Positions 26,456-36,014 are shown, numbered from the stretch's first letter. The stretch is 64,000 nucleotides of DNA from Dechloromonas sp. TW-R-39-2 (GCF_016864195.1 NZ_CP045202.1:2077001-2141000), one strand, 5' to 3'. Notes: a model not told the origin generated them from the letters alone. Made by a program: numbers and translations.

Positions 26456-26853
26456 TTATTGGGGCTCCAGCGCGCTTGGGGTCACGACAAGGAAGCGCCC
26501 GTTCAGGCAGCGACAGTTTCAGTTAGCGGATTGCGTCATAAAGTAAATGGCAAAAGGCGACGAAGAAAGTGCTGATCAACAAATGGCTGCGTGTTTTTTA
26601 TTGAAATTCGCAACCTGATAATTCCTGCAACGGGCAATCCGTGCGTGCTTAAGGCGGGCTAATCCATTAACATCACTACTTTTGGTGAGTGAACTTAACC
26701 AGTCGTTTTGCGTTGGTCTGGCTTGTGCAAGTGGCGCAAGTGAGACTTCGGAGCCTGCCGCATGGCGGTCGCGCTTGTAGCGCGAGGCAAACGGTCTGAC
26801 GGTTCAGGATCTCTTGCAAACCGAGACGCAAAACGTAGGCAGTATATTAGAAA
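26456..26853. promoter_or_regulatory. rne-rluC divergent control region
   Basis: This 398-base gap contains no credible gene. In enterobacteria the rne mRNA carries a leader of about 360 nt in the same place that RNase E cleaves to control its own level; the same arrangement is likely here by position. Inverted repeat TCGCGCTT/GCGCGA occurs near 26769-26784, and TATATT (26843-26848) close to the rluC start is a possible -10 box. Confidence 0.5.
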
Positions 26854-27870
26854 ATGAATGGTGCTGGGAACAATTCGGTTGCCTATGTGGTAATCAGTGA
26901 AGAAGAGCAGGGCCAGCGCCTTGACAACTTTTTGATACGACGCTGCAAAGGGGTGCCGAAGAGCCACCTTTATCGCATTTTGCGCAGCGGCGAAGTGCGG
27001 GTGAATAGCCGCCGGGTTGATGCAACTTATCGCCTGTGTACCGGCGACAATCTCCGTATTCCGCCCATGCGGATTGCCGAGCGTCCACAGAATGAAGTCG
27101 ACGAAGCCGCCAAACAGCGTACCGATTTGCCGATCATCTACGAAGATGACGCAATGCTGATTATCGACAAGCCGGAGGGAATTGCTGTTCATGGCGGCAG
27201 CGGTGTCAGCTTTGGTGTGATCGAGGCGCTTCGCCGCCAACGTCCGCAAGCCAAGTTTCTTGAATTGGCGCACCGTCTCGATCGTGAAACATCGGGCATT
27301 CTTCTGGTCGGCAAGAAGAGGTTGGCGCTGACGGCGCTGCATGACATGTTCCGCGAGCACGGTGCCGGTGCCGACAAGCGCTACTTGGTATTGGTCAAGG
27401 GGCGCTGGATGAACAACACCCAGCACGTCAAGCTGCCTTTGTACAAATATCTGACCGAAGGCGGTGAGCGTCGCGTCATGGTGCGCGATGACGGCAAGGC
27501 GTCGCACACGGTTTTCCGCCTGCTGGCTCGCTGGCCGGGCGTGAGCTTGATTGAGGCTCAGTTGAAGACTGGCCGGACACACCAGATTCGCGTCCATTTG
27601 TCGCATCTGGGATTTCCCATTCTCGGCGACGAGAAGTATGGTGATTTTTCACTCAACAAAGTGCTCAAGCGCGATGGATTGAAACGCATGGCGCTTCACG
27701 CTTGGCGCATGGCATTCAAGCATCCGTTAACCGGTGATCCGCTCGAATCGTTTGCGCCCATGCCGGATGGCATTCGCAGCTATATTGCTGCGGTCGACGC
27801 GCAAAACGTGAGGGAATTCACGGCGGACAATTACGAGCAGATTCTTTCTCGGCAGAATTCGAATTCATGA
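26854..27870 (+). CDS. rluC: 23S rRNA pseudouridine synthase RluC
   Basis: The 338-residue protein has an N-terminal S4 RNA-binding domain (EEQGQRLDNFLIRRCKGVPKS) and the RsuA/RluA catalytic domain with HRLDRETSGILL, whose Asp attacks uridine. The further motif is LKTGRTHQIRVHLSHLGFP. RluC modifies U955, U2504 and U2580 of 23S rRNA in E. coli. Position divergent from rne is the conserved arrangement. Its stop overlaps the next start (ATGA). Confidence 0.95.
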   Translation: MNGAGNNSVAYVVISEEEQGQRLDNFLIRRCKGVPKSHLYRILRSGEVRVNSRRVDATYRLCTGDNLRIPPMRIAERPQNEVDEAAKQRTDLPIIYEDDAMLIIDKPEGIAVHGGSGVSFGVIEALRRQRPQAKFLELAHRLDRETSGILLVGKKRLALTALHDMFREHGAGADKRYLVLVKGRWMNNTQHVKLPLYKYLTEGGERRVMVRDDGKASHTVFRLLARWPGVSLIEAQLKTGRTHQIRVHLSHLGFPILGDEKYGDFSLNKVLKRDGLKRMALHAWRMAFKHPLTGDPLESFAPMPDGIRSYIAAVDAQNVREFTADNYEQILSRQNSNS

Positions 27871-28517
27871 AATACCAACTTGTTGTTTTTGACTGGGATG
27901 GCACATTGCTTGATTCCGCAGGGGCTATCGTCAATGCGATTCAGGCCTCGTGTCGCGACCTTGGCCTGGAAGAGCCAAGCGATGCGCAGGCGCGGCATGT
28001 GATCGGCCTCGGGCTGGCGGATGCCATGCGGCACGCCGTGCCAAGCCTGCCGCCTGAGCGGATTCACGAAATGGTTGAGCGCTATCGCTTCCATTATCTT
28101 TCCGCCGATCATCAACTGGTGCTATTTCCCGGCGTTTGCGAAATGCTTGCTCGCCTGCAGGTCGCGGGACACGTGCTGGCGGTTGCGACAGGTAAAAGTC
28201 GCCTCGGACTGAATCGTGCCTTCGAGCATTCGGGCTTGGGAGCATTGTTCCAGGCGTCGCGCTGCGCCGATGAGTGTCACTCGAAACCGCATCCGCAAAT
28301 GCTTGAGGAGTTGATGGCCGAATTTGGCGTTGCGAGCGAGTCGACCGTGATGATCGGTGATACCTCGCATGATCTGCTAATGGCAAAAAATGCAGGCGTC
28401 GACGGCCTGGCTGTGACTTATGGCGCCCATCCGCTGGTGCATTTGCAGGAGTGCCAACCCAAAGCTTGTTTGCACGATGTTCGGGAACTCGATCAGTGGC
28501 TGAAAACTTACGGCTGA
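27867..28517 (+). CDS. HAD-family phosphatase (phosphoglycolate phosphatase-like)
   Basis: A 216-residue HAD subfamily IA hydrolase with motif I VFDWDGTLLDS, motif II VATGKS, a conserved Lys (HSKPHPQM) and motif III MIGDTSHDLLMAKNAG. It probably dephosphorylates a small sugar phosphate or nucleotide; the substrate is unknown. It is translationally coupled to rluC by a 4-base overlap. Confidence 0.85.
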   Translation: MKYQLVVFDWDGTLLDSAGAIVNAIQASCRDLGLEEPSDAQARHVIGLGLADAMRHAVPSLPPERIHEMVERYRFHYLSADHQLVLFPGVCEMLARLQVAGHVLAVATGKSRLGLNRAFEHSGLGALFQASRCADECHSKPHPQMLEELMAEFGVASESTVMIGDTSHDLLMAKNAGVDGLAVTYGAHPLVHLQECQPKACLHDVRELDQWLKTYG

Positions 28518-28855
28518 TCTGCGATGGCTCGGCGGTGATCGAGTCGGGCAAAGGCGTTCGCTTTTCTGTCGAGCGTTACGGCCGAACCGTGCCGGCCTTC
28601 GTGATTCGCTACCGGGGAGGCGTCTTTGCTTATTTCAATGAATGTGCGCACGTTCCGGCGCAGCTGGATTGGCAGCCCGGTGAGTTCTTTGATGATTCCA
28701 AGCTATACTTGATCTGCTCGATACATGGCGCGCTTTATGCTCCTGAAACCGGGCGCTGCCTGGGTGGACGCTGTCAGGGTAGGGGTTTGAAACCCTTGGT
28801 GGTCTGCGAAATTAACGGGCAGGTTTTTTTGGATCAAGAAACGATAAATGGATAA
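28451..28855 (+). CDS. Rieske [2Fe-2S] protein
   Basis: A small Rieske ferredoxin-like protein with cluster motifs CAHVPAQ and CSIHGALYAP (CxH...CxxH). The start is uncertain: the longest frame begins at GTG 28451 and overlaps the HAD gene by 67 bases, while family similarity begins only at LICDGSAVIESGKGVRF. A CTG at 28514 overlapping the HAD stop (CTGA) or a GTG at 28535 would fit better. It is likely an electron carrier or a subunit of an unknown oxygenase; no oxygenase is nearby. Confidence 0.8.
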   Translation: MPTQSLFARCSGTRSVAENLRLICDGSAVIESGKGVRFSVERYGRTVPAFVIRYRGGVFAYFNECAHVPAQLDWQPGEFFDDSKLYLICSIHGALYAPETGRCLGGRCQGRGLKPLVVCEINGQVFLDQETING

Positions 28856-29810
28856 TTCCCAACTCCCCGGCAATACCCCCACATGGGAGCGTCAGACGCT
28901 CGAAAAACTCGCCTTTGCTGCGCTCGATGAGCAAAAAGCCAAGCGTCGCTGGGGGATTTTTTTTAAAGCTCTGGGCTTTGCCTATTTGCTGGTTGTGCTT
29001 TTTGCAGTTGTTGATTGGGGATCCGGCGCTCAGCACGAGGAGCGCCATACCGCACTGATCAATCTGTCGGGCGTCATCGAATCAAAAGGCGAGGCTACGG
29101 CCGAAAACCTGATTGCCGCCTTGCATGCCGCCTACGAAGAAAAGAATGTGGCCGGCGTCATTCTTCGCATCAACAGCCCCGGCGGAAGCCCGGTGCAGGC
29201 CGGGATGATCAACGACGAAATTCGTCGTTTGCGGGCCAAGTATCCGGATAAGCCGATCTACGCGGTGATCGAGGATATGTGTGCCTCGGGTGGCTATTAC
29301 GTGGCTGTCGCGGCAGATTCGATCTACGTCAACAAAGCAAGCATCGTCGGCTCGATCGGTGTGCTGATGGATGGTTTCGGCTTTAATGGCGTGATGGATA
29401 AATTTGGTGTCGAGCGTCGTTTGCTGACTGCCGGTGAGAACAAGGGGTTCCTTGATCCATTCTCGCCGCAGGTTGAGAAGCACAAGCAACATGCTCAGTC
29501 CTTGCTTAACGATATTCACGCGCAGTTCATCGATGTCGTCAAGACCGGGCGCGGCAAGCGTCTCAAGGAGTCTCCGGATATGTTCTCCGGTTTGATGTGG
29601 ACCGGCGCACAGAGTATCCAGCTGGGTCTGGCCGATCAGTTTGGTAGCGTCGATTCCGTGGCGCGCGATGTCATCAAGGCGGAAAAAGTCCTCGATTATT
29701 CGGTCAAGGACAATATCGCCGAGCGTTTTGCCAAGCGTCTTGGGGCTGGCGCGGTCAACGGCTTATGGAAAGGCATTTCCGAAAGCGCACAGGATGCACG
29801 CTTTCGTTAA
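28848..29810 (+). CDS. sppA: Signal peptide peptidase SppA (short form)
   Basis: A 320-residue S49 serine protease with one N-terminal membrane helix (about 37-55). Ser147 (MCASGGYY) and Lys199 (TAGENKGFLDPFSP) form the catalytic dyad, at the same positions as in the B. subtilis short-form enzyme. It digests leftover signal peptides in the membrane. The start overlaps the Rieske stop by 8 bases. Confidence 0.93.
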   Translation: MDNSQLPGNTPTWERQTLEKLAFAALDEQKAKRRWGIFFKALGFAYLLVVLFAVVDWGSGAQHEERHTALINLSGVIESKGEATAENLIAALHAAYEEKNVAGVILRINSPGGSPVQAGMINDEIRRLRAKYPDKPIYAVIEDMCASGGYYVAVAADSIYVNKASIVGSIGVLMDGFGFNGVMDKFGVERRLLTAGENKGFLDPFSPQVEKHKQHAQSLLNDIHAQFIDVVKTGRGKRLKESPDMFSGLMWTGAQSIQLGLADQFGSVDSVARDVIKAEKVLDYSVKDNIAERFAKRLGAGAVNGLWKGISESAQDARFR

Positions 29811-29814
29811 GGCT

Positions 29815-30522
29815 TCAGGCTAGCATCAGAAAAACAGTTGGACGCCGCTCGATTTCGGGCGGCGTTTGTTTTTTCCACTGGGCAATTGTTCGTGTCAGGA
29901 CTGACTCGCTCGGCAGTGTCAGGTCGGTGGCAACGGTAAGGCGGGTTGCCGGCTGGCAGGTTTGCAGGATTGCATCGAACATCGCCCGGTTGCGGTAGGG
30001 TGTTTCGATAAACAACTGAGTCTGCTGACGCTTTCGGGATTCGCTTTCAAGGTCGCGCAGCGCCTTGCTGCGGTCGACTTCCTTGGTGGGCAGATATCCC
30101 TGGAAGGCAAAACGCTGGCCGTTAAGGCCAGAGGCCATCAATGCCAGGAGTAGCGACGATGGGCCAATCAGTGGAACAACGCGGATTCCTTCTTTCTGGG
30201 CGAGGGCTACGAGATTTGCCCCCGGATCGGCGACAGCCGGGCAGCCAGCTTCGGAAAGCAGACCTACATCGAGCCCGAGGCGCAGCGGGGCAAGCAGGCG
30301 ATCAAGGGCATCAGATTTGGTGTGCTCGTTGAGTTCTTCAAGTTGCAACTCCTGGAGCGCCTTGTTCGTCCCGGCTGCTTTGAGAAAAGCGCGGGCGGTT
30401 TTTGCCTGCTCAACGACAAAATATTCGAGCGGGCGAATGGTATCCAGAACATTGGCTGGCAAAGAGTGCTCCGGCGCTGTTGGGCCGAGCGGTACCGGAA
30501 TGAGATATAGCGTGCCGGGCAT
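29815..30522 (-). CDS. RsmI-like tetrapyrrole-family methyltransferase
   Basis: A 235-residue SAM-dependent methyltransferase of the RsmI/tetrapyrrole methylase fold, with LYLIPVPLG, GLLSEAGCPAVADPGANLV, PLIGPSSLLLALMASGL and FIETPYRNRAMF. It resembles but is shorter than 16S rRNA 2'-O-methyltransferase RsmI; target unknown. It overlaps the Maf gene by one base and converges on sppA with a 4-base gap. Confidence 0.85.
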   Translation of the reverse strand: MPGTLYLIPVPLGPTAPEHSLPANVLDTIRPLEYFVVEQAKTARAFLKAAGTNKALQELQLEELNEHTKSDALDRLLAPLRLGLDVGLLSEAGCPAVADPGANLVALAQKEGIRVVPLIGPSSLLLALMASGLNGQRFAFQGYLPTKEVDRSKALRDLESESRKRQQTQLFIETPYRNRAMFDAILQTCQPATRLTVATDLTLPSESVLTRTIAQWKKQTPPEIERRPTVFLMLA

Positions 30523-31103
30523 TACAGGATGGCCACGTTTTGTTGGCGCAGCAGGTCGCAGAGGGCGATCAGGGGTAGGCCAACCAATGCATTCGGATCG
30601 TCACCCTGCATGCTTTTGAGTAATGCGATCCCCAGTCCTTCGGATTTTGCCGAGCCGGCGCAGTTATAGGCAGGCTCGCGGCGCAGGTAGTTGTCGATTT
30701 CGTTGTCGCTGAGTTCACGAAAGCTGACCAGTGTCGAAACACCGCGCACTTCGGCTTGATCGGTGCGAGCGTTGTACAGGCAAAGGCCGGTAAAGAAATT
30801 GACGGTTTTTCCCGAGAGTGCACGCAACTGTTCAACGGCGCGCTCGTGCGTGCCGGGTTTTCCATAGATTTTGCCGTCGACCGTGGCAACCTGGTCGCTG
30901 CCAATAATCAGTGCGCCAGGATGGTTTGCGGCGGCAGCCCGTGCCTTGGCTTCGGACAGGCGCAGGGCAAGCGCCTGTGGAGCCTCGTCGGGAAGGGGGG
31001 TTTCGTCGGTCTGGGGGTTGGCGACGGTGAATGGCAGGCCAAGTCGCTCCAGAAGTTCGCGGCGATATGGGGAGGTTGAGGCGAGAATAAGTGGCTGGGT
31101 CAT
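30522..31103 (-). CDS. Maf-family nucleotide pyrophosphatase (YceF type)
   Basis: A 193-residue Maf protein with the signature [17 protein letters not shown], the SDQVA motif and a KSEGLG segment. The YceF group hydrolyses 7-methyl-GTP and related modified nucleotides, keeping them out of nucleic acids. It is cotranscribed with the methyltransferase gene and divergent from the fatty acid cluster, an arrangement (yceF / yceD-rpmF-plsX) also found in E. coli. Confidence 0.92.
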   Translation of the reverse strand: MTQPLILASTSPYRRELLERLGLPFTVANPQTDETPLPDEAPQALALRLSEAKARAAAANHPGALIIGSDQVATVDGKIYGKPGTHERAVEQLRALSGKTVNFFTGLCLYNARTDQAEVRGVSTLVSFRELSDNEIDNYLRREPAYNCAGSAKSEGLGIALLKSMQGDDPNALVGLPLIALCDLLRQQNVAIL

Positions 31104-31157
31104 GAAAGTTTAGTTACAACAATGTGTTGCGCCGACTTCTTGAAGCAGCACTTTGTT

Positions 31158-31186
31158 TTGACTTGGAAAGCCAAAAATAATATCAT
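31158..31186 (+). promoter_or_regulatory. Sigma-70 promoter of the yceD-rpmF-fatty-acid cluster
   Basis: TTGACT (31158-31163), a 17-base spacer, then TATCAT (31181-31186): five of six consensus bases in each box. Transcription would begin near 31193, downstream of the ATG at 31122, which argues against that start for YceD. Confidence 0.7.
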
Positions 31187-31214
31187 CTCGCGTTTAAGTC
31201 GTAACGGTTCGAGA

Positions 31215-31703
31215 TTGAAAAGAATTACTGACGCTTTTGTCTTTGCCCGGGATGGTCGAGTTCTCAAGGGAACGCTACCTGTCTCGAGCTTTGAACGCTT
31301 GGAAGATTTGCTGGTTGAAACGACTGGTGATCTGGAATTCCAGCTTCATGGCTACAAGGCCGAGCACGGAAAGTACATGCTGCACTTGGAAGTGAGCGGG
31401 ATTCTCCCGCTGGCATGCCAGCGCTGCCTGCAGGCAATTCCATTTGAGCTTGATGTCGATAGTCTGCTGGAGCTGATCCCGGAAGGCGCCGACATGTCGC
31501 AAGACGAACTGGAAGACGACACCCGTGATTTCCTGCCGGTGGCAGGCGAACTTGATGTGGTCGAATTGGTAGAGGATGAAATTCTTCTGACGCTGCCGTT
31601 CGCACCGAGGCATGAAAAATGTGGTTTGCCTGGTGCAGCCGATGCTGGTGAGCGGATTAACCCGTTTGCCACGCTGGCTGGGCTTAAAGGCAAGCCGAAC
31701 TGA
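31215..31703 (+). CDS. yceD: YceD/DUF177 family protein
   Basis: The protein has the DUF177 layout: VLKGTLPVSSFERLEDLL near the start, the cysteine pair in LACQRCLQ, then an acidic end before the HEKCG motif. YceD is linked to 23S rRNA and ribosome assembly and nearly always precedes rpmF. The open frame reaches an ATG at 31122, but the promoter found at 31158-31186 and the family length (about 165 residues) favour the TTG at 31215, giving 162 residues. The ribosome-binding site there is weak, so the start is the least certain point. Confidence 0.8.
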   Translation: MKRITDAFVFARDGRVLKGTLPVSSFERLEDLLVETTGDLEFQLHGYKAEHGKYMLHLEVSGILPLACQRCLQAIPFELDVDSLLELIPEGADMSQDELEDDTRDFLPVAGELDVVELVEDEILLTLPFAPRHEKCGLPGAADAGERINPFATLAGLKGKPN

Positions 31704-31721
31704 TTTTATTGGAGTATCAAC

Positions 31722-31901
31722 ATGGCCGTTCAACAGAACAAAAAATCCCCTTCCAAGCGTGGCATGCACCGCGCACACGACTTCCTGGTTGCCCCGCCGC
31801 TGGCTGTTGAGCCGACGACCGGCGAAACGCACCTGCGCCACCATATTTCCCCCAACGGTTTCTACCGTGGCAAGAAGGTCCTGAAGGCCAAGGGCGAGTA
31901 A
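31722..31901 (+). CDS. rpmF: 50S ribosomal protein L32
   Basis: A 59-residue basic protein beginning [20 protein letters not shown] and ending [12 protein letters not shown], typical of L32. It lacks the zinc-binding cysteines of the C+ type. GGAG lies 7 bases before the ATG. It follows yceD by 18 bases, as in most proteobacteria. Confidence 0.96.
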   Translation: MAVQQNKKSPSKRGMHRAHDFLVAPPLAVEPTTGETHLRHHISPNGFYRGKKVLKAKGE

Positions 31902-31914
31902 TCGTTCATTGAAG

Positions 31915-31950
31915 GGCAGGCGACTCTGATGGGTCGCCTGCCTTTTATTT
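31915..31950 (+). terminator. Terminator or attenuator between rpmF and plsX
   Basis: GGCAGGCGAC and GTCGCCTGCC form a 10-bp stem with an 8-base loop, followed by TTTTATTTT. It ends about 5 bases before the plsX start, so it either ends the rpmF mRNA or modulates read-through into lipid synthesis genes. Confidence 0.75.
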
Positions 31951-31954
31951 TGCC

Positions 31955-32986
31955 ATGACATCCCGCATCGCTATTGATTGCATGGGGGGAGACCACGGTC
32001 CGTCAGTGACGGTACCTGCGGCTACCCAATTTCTGGCACAGCATCCGGCAGCTCATCTGATCCTCGTTGGTCAGGAGGACGTTTTGCGTCCATTGCTTGG
32101 TGTTGATGCCGAAAATCCGCGTCTGCGCATCGTTCACGCCTCCGAAGTAGTGGAGATGGACGAATCGCCCGCGCTCGCCATGCGCAACAAAAAAGACTCG
32201 TCCATGCGTGTCGCCGTCAATCTCGTCAAGTCCGGCGAGGCGGACGCCTGCGTTTCTGCGGGCAATACTGGCGCACTGATGGCGATTTCACGCTTTGTTC
32301 TCAAAATGCTGCCAGGCATTGAGCGCCCTGCAATTTGCGCGCCTCTGCCGACGGTTAACGGCCATACCCACATGCTTGACCTGGGGGCCAACGTTGACTG
32401 CGGCCCCGAGCACTTGCTTCAGTTCGGCATCATGGGGGCCATGCTGGTTGCTGCCATGGAGCAGAAGGACCGGCCAAGCGTCGGCATCCTCAATATTGGC
32501 ACCGAGGAAATCAAGGGCAACGAGGTCGTCAAGGCGGCGGCTGAACTGCTCCGCGCCTCCGATCTGAACTTCATTGGCAATGTTGAGGGTGATGGCATCT
32601 ACAAGGGTGAAGCAGATGTCATTGTCTGTGACGGCTTTGTGGGTAACGTGGCACTTAAAACATCGGAAGGCCTGGCGCAGATGCTGGCGTCTTCCTTGCG
32701 CAGCGAATTCAAGCGCAACTGGCTGACCAAATTTGCCGCACTGATCGCCATATCCGTGTTGAATAATTTCAAACGCCGTTTCGATCATCGTCGTTATAAC
32801 GGTGCGATCCTGCTTGGTTTGAAGGGCATTTCCGTCAAAAGTCATGGTTCGGCTGACGTTCTGTCATTCGGCAATGCGATTGGCCGGGCGTACGACGCTG
32901 CAGAGAACCGTGTCCTGGAGCGAATCGCCGGTCGTATCGCCGAGATGACCAGCGCTGCACCGGCTGAAGCCGGAGAGAGTATCTGA
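31955..32986 (+). CDS. plsX: Phosphate acyltransferase PlsX
   Basis: PlsX converts acyl-ACP to acyl-phosphate for phospholipid synthesis. The 343 residues show [11 protein letters not shown] at the N-terminus and the conserved [20 protein letters not shown] and [16 protein letters not shown]. No Shine-Dalgarno precedes the ATG because the terminator stem occupies that place; no later Met would keep the conserved N-terminus. Confidence 0.96.
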   Translation: MTSRIAIDCMGGDHGPSVTVPAATQFLAQHPAAHLILVGQEDVLRPLLGVDAENPRLRIVHASEVVEMDESPALAMRNKKDSSMRVAVNLVKSGEADACVSAGNTGALMAISRFVLKMLPGIERPAICAPLPTVNGHTHMLDLGANVDCGPEHLLQFGIMGAMLVAAMEQKDRPSVGILNIGTEEIKGNEVVKAAAELLRASDLNFIGNVEGDGIYKGEADVIVCDGFVGNVALKTSEGLAQMLASSLRSEFKRNWLTKFAALIAISVLNNFKRRFDHRRYNGAILLGLKGISVKSHGSADVLSFGNAIGRAYDAAENRVLERIAGRIAEMTSAAPAEAGESI

Positions 32987-33946
32987 ATGTTTGCACGATT
33001 GATCGGTACTGGTAGCTACCTGCCCGGTGAGCCTGTCAGCAACAACGACCTCGCAGCACGTGGCATCGATACGAACGATGAATGGATTGTGACGCGGACC
33101 GGTATTCGCAGTCGTCACCTGGCCACGCCGGGTGCAACCTCGAGTGAATTGGGTCTTATTGCTGCACAACGTGCGCTCGAAATGGCGGGCGTATCAGCCG
33201 GCGATCTTGATCTGATTATCGTTGCCACATCGACGCCGGACTTTATTTTCCCGAGCACCGCCTGTTTGATTCAGGGCAACCTGGGTAACAAGGGGGCTGC
33301 GGCATTCGATGTCCAGGCTGTTTGTGCCGGCTTCACCTACGCGCTCGGCATTGCTGAAAAATTCATTTGTTCCGGCAGTCACAAGCGGGCGCTTGTGATC
33401 GGTGCAGAAGTTTTTTCGCGTATTCTCGACTGGAATGATCGCGGCACCTGCGTGCTTTTTGGCGATGGTGCGGGTGCGGTTGTTCTTGAAGCCTCCGAAG
33501 AAACCGGCATTCTTGCAACTGCAATGCATGCCGATGGCAGCCAGAACGGAATTCTCAACGTGCCAGGCCAGATTTGTGGCGGGCAAGTGACTGGCGATCC
33601 TTTCCTGCGCATGGACGGGCAGGCTGTCTTCAAGTTTGCCGTGCGCGTTCTGGCTGATATTGCCGAAGAAGTCTGTCTTGCTGCGAATTGCGCAACGAAC
33701 GATGTCGATTGGTTGATTCCGCATCAAGCCAATATCCGCATCATCGAAGCGACCGGCAAGCGCCTGGGAATTGATCGCAGCAAAGTGATTGTCAGCGTCG
33801 ACCGCCACGGCAATACCTCGGCTGCTTCGGTGCCGCTAGCTCTCGATGAAGCTGTGCGCGATGGCCGCATCCAGCGCGGCCAGAAAGTTTTGCTTGAAGG
33901 CGTCGGTGGCGGCTTCACCTGGGGCGCAGCCCTGCTTGAATTCTGA
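32987..33946 (+). CDS. fabH: 3-oxoacyl-ACP synthase III
   Basis: FabH starts fatty acid chains by condensing acetyl-CoA with malonyl-ACP. The 319 residues contain the Cys113 nucleophile ([11 protein letters not shown]), the catalytic His (IPHQANIRI) and Asn (HGNTSAAS). Its ATG directly follows the plsX stop. Confidence 0.97.
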   Translation: MFARLIGTGSYLPGEPVSNNDLAARGIDTNDEWIVTRTGIRSRHLATPGATSSELGLIAAQRALEMAGVSAGDLDLIIVATSTPDFIFPSTACLIQGNLGNKGAAAFDVQAVCAGFTYALGIAEKFICSGSHKRALVIGAEVFSRILDWNDRGTCVLFGDGAGAVVLEASEETGILATAMHADGSQNGILNVPGQICGGQVTGDPFLRMDGQAVFKFAVRVLADIAEEVCLAANCATNDVDWLIPHQANIRIIEATGKRLGIDRSKVIVSVDRHGNTSAASVPLALDEAVRDGRIQRGQKVLLEGVGGGFTWGAALLEF

Positions 33947-33962
33947 TACAGGAGACCGAAGA

Positions 33963-34889
33963 ATGTCTTTTGCTTTCGTTTTTCCCGGCCAAGGCTCACA
34001 AAGTGTTGGCATGATGGCCGCCTACGGCGATGCAGCCGTTGTCCGCGCCACTTTTGACGAAGCCTCGGCGGCATTGGGCGATGATCTGTGGGCCATGGTT
34101 GCCGAAGGTCCGGCTGAAATCCTCACCCAAACCGTTAATACGCAGCCAGTCATGTTGACCGTAGCAATCGCTGCATGGCGCTTGTGGCTGGAAAAAGGCG
34201 GCCGCCAACCTGCTGTTCTCGCCGGACATAGCCTGGGCGAATACTCCGCACTGGTTGCTGCTGGCGTGATTGAGTTCAAGGATGCTGTGCCGCTGGTGCG
34301 TCTGCGCGCCGCCGCAATGCAGGAAGCCGTTCCGGTGGGTACCGGTGCAATGGCCGCAGTACTGGGGCTTGATAATGCCGGTATCGTCGCAGCCTGCGTT
34401 GAGGCAGCACAGGGCGAGGTTGTCGAACCAGTTAACTTCAACGCCAATGGTCAGACCGTAATTGCCGGCCACAAGGCGGCAGTCGAACGCGCCATGGAGG
34501 CCTGCAAAGCCCGTGGGGCAAAAATGGCCAAGGCATTGCCGGTTTCTGCCCCGTTCCATTCTTCGCTGATTCGTCCTGCCGCCGACAAGCTGGCCGCACG
34601 TCTGGCTGAATTGACACTGAACGCACCGAATATTCCGGTAATCAACAACGTTGATGTTGCCATCGAAAACGATCCAGCCTGCATCAAGGATGCCCTGATT
34701 CGCCAGGCTTACAACCCTGTTCGCTGGGTGGAAACCATTCAGGCCATGGCTGCGCTGGGCGTGACCACCGTCGCCGAATGCGGTCCGGGCAAAGTTCTTG
34801 CTGGCCTAACCAAGCGCTGTGCCGACGGGGTAAGTGGCGTCGCACTGGCTGATGCCGCCTCGATCGAAGCAAATCTTGGGCTGGAATAA
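33963..34889 (+). CDS. fabD: Malonyl-CoA:ACP transacylase
   Basis: FabD loads malonyl groups onto acyl carrier protein. The 308 residues start MSFAFVFPGQGSQ and contain the nucleophile Ser90 in GHSLGE; the catalytic His is in SAPFHSSL. The start at 33963 follows AGGAG and matches the family; the longer frame to 33846 runs inside fabH. Confidence 0.97.
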   Translation: MSFAFVFPGQGSQSVGMMAAYGDAAVVRATFDEASAALGDDLWAMVAEGPAEILTQTVNTQPVMLTVAIAAWRLWLEKGGRQPAVLAGHSLGEYSALVAAGVIEFKDAVPLVRLRAAAMQEAVPVGTGAMAAVLGLDNAGIVAACVEAAQGEVVEPVNFNANGQTVIAGHKAAVERAMEACKARGAKMAKALPVSAPFHSSLIRPAADKLAARLAELTLNAPNIPVINNVDVAIENDPACIKDALIRQAYNPVRWVETIQAMAALGVTTVAECGPGKVLAGLTKRCADGVSGVALADAASIEANLGLE

Positions 34890-34891
34890 TC

Positions 34892-35632
34892 ATGTTGAAC
34901 GATAAAATTGCACTGGTTACCGGTGCCACCCGCGGTATCGGGCGTGCCATTGCACTCGAACTGGGAAAGCAGGGCGCAACTGTCGTTGGTACTGCAACCA
35001 GTGCCGATGGCGCAGAAAAAATTTCTGCCTATCTGGCTGAAGCAGGTATCAAGGGCAAGGGTATTGCACTCGATGTCTGCGATGTACCGCAGACTGATGC
35101 GGCACTGGCTGATATTTCCAAGGAATTTGGCGCGATCGGGATTTTGGTCAATAACGCCGGAATTACTCGTGACAATCTGACCATGCGCATGGGTGACGAT
35201 GAGTGGGATGCCGTCATCGATACCAACCTGAAAGCGGTATTCCGGCTTTCGCGCGGTGTCATGCGCGGCATGATGAAAGCCCGTTTTGGCCGTATTGTTA
35301 ATATTACTTCCGTGGTGGGCTACTCCGGCAATGCCGGGCAGGCCAACTATTGCGCCGCCAAGGCTGGCGTCGCTGGCATGTCCCGTTCGCTGGCACGTGA
35401 ACTGGGTAGCCGCAACATCACGGTCAACTGCGTTGCGCCGGGCTTTATTGCAACCGACATGACGCATGCACTCGATGACAAGCAGAAGGAAGCCATGCTG
35501 GCTTCCATTCCGCTTGGCCGTGCTGGCACACCGGAGGATATCGCCGGTGCCGTCAGTTTCCTCGTATCCCCGGCAGCTGCCTATGTCACCGGCACGACAG
35601 TGCATGTGAATGGCGGCATGTTCATGGATTAA
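34892..35632 (+). CDS. fabG: 3-oxoacyl-ACP reductase
   Basis: FabG is the NADPH-dependent reductase of chain elongation. The 246 residues show the short-chain dehydrogenase motifs TGATRGIGRAIA, NNAG, the catalytic Ser (NITSVVG) and Tyr-x-x-x-Lys (YCAAK), ending in the substrate-loop sequence VTGTTVHVNGGMFMD. It begins 2 bases after fabD. Confidence 0.97.
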   Translation: MLNDKIALVTGATRGIGRAIALELGKQGATVVGTATSADGAEKISAYLAEAGIKGKGIALDVCDVPQTDAALADISKEFGAIGILVNNAGITRDNLTMRMGDDEWDAVIDTNLKAVFRLSRGVMRGMMKARFGRIVNITSVVGYSGNAGQANYCAAKAGVAGMSRSLARELGSRNITVNCVAPGFIATDMTHALDDKQKEAMLASIPLGRAGTPEDIAGAVSFLVSPAAAYVTGTTVHVNGGMFMD

Positions 35633-35705
35633 TTCCCCGAAGCCCCGGCTTTTGGTAAACTTATAACGTTTTTTTTCGTACCCCTCAGGGGAAGGAGCTT
35701 TTCTA

Positions 35706-35942
35706 ATGGATAACATCGTAGAGCGCGTCAAGAAGATCGTCGCCGAACAACTGGGCGTGAACGAAGCGGACATCAAGAACGAGTCCTCCTTCGTGGACGA
35801 TCTGGGCGCGGATTCCCTGGACACCGTTGAACTGGTCATGGCACTGGAAGAGGAATTCGAGACCGAAATTCCGGACGACCAGGCTGAAAAGATCACGACG
35901 GTTCAACAGGCTGTCGATTTCATCCTCGCCAACAAGAAGTAA
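35706..35942 (+). CDS. acpP: Acyl carrier protein
   Basis: A 78-residue acidic protein with the phosphopantetheine site GADSLD (Ser37). It carries growing acyl chains for all Fab enzymes. AAGGAG precedes the start. The gene follows a 73-base gap after fabG. The holo-synthase that activates it (acpS) is also in this window. Confidence 0.97.
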   Translation: MDNIVERVKKIVAEQLGVNEADIKNESSFVDDLGADSLDTVELVMALEEEFETEIPDDQAEKITTVQQAVDFILANKK

Positions 35943-36014
35943 TCCAATTCTGGTTGAACCAGGCAAGGCCGGCCCCCATGGCCGGCCTTGCTACATTTGC
36001 TTTCGGAGTGCACC

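Noticed and set aside
26695..27606. 303-residue minus-strand frame over rluC and the rne leader
   Set aside because: Antisense of rluC; its composition is unlike a protein family and there is no start signal.
34739..35896. 385-residue minus-strand frame over fabG and acpP
   Set aside because: Antisense shadow of highly conserved fatty acid genes.
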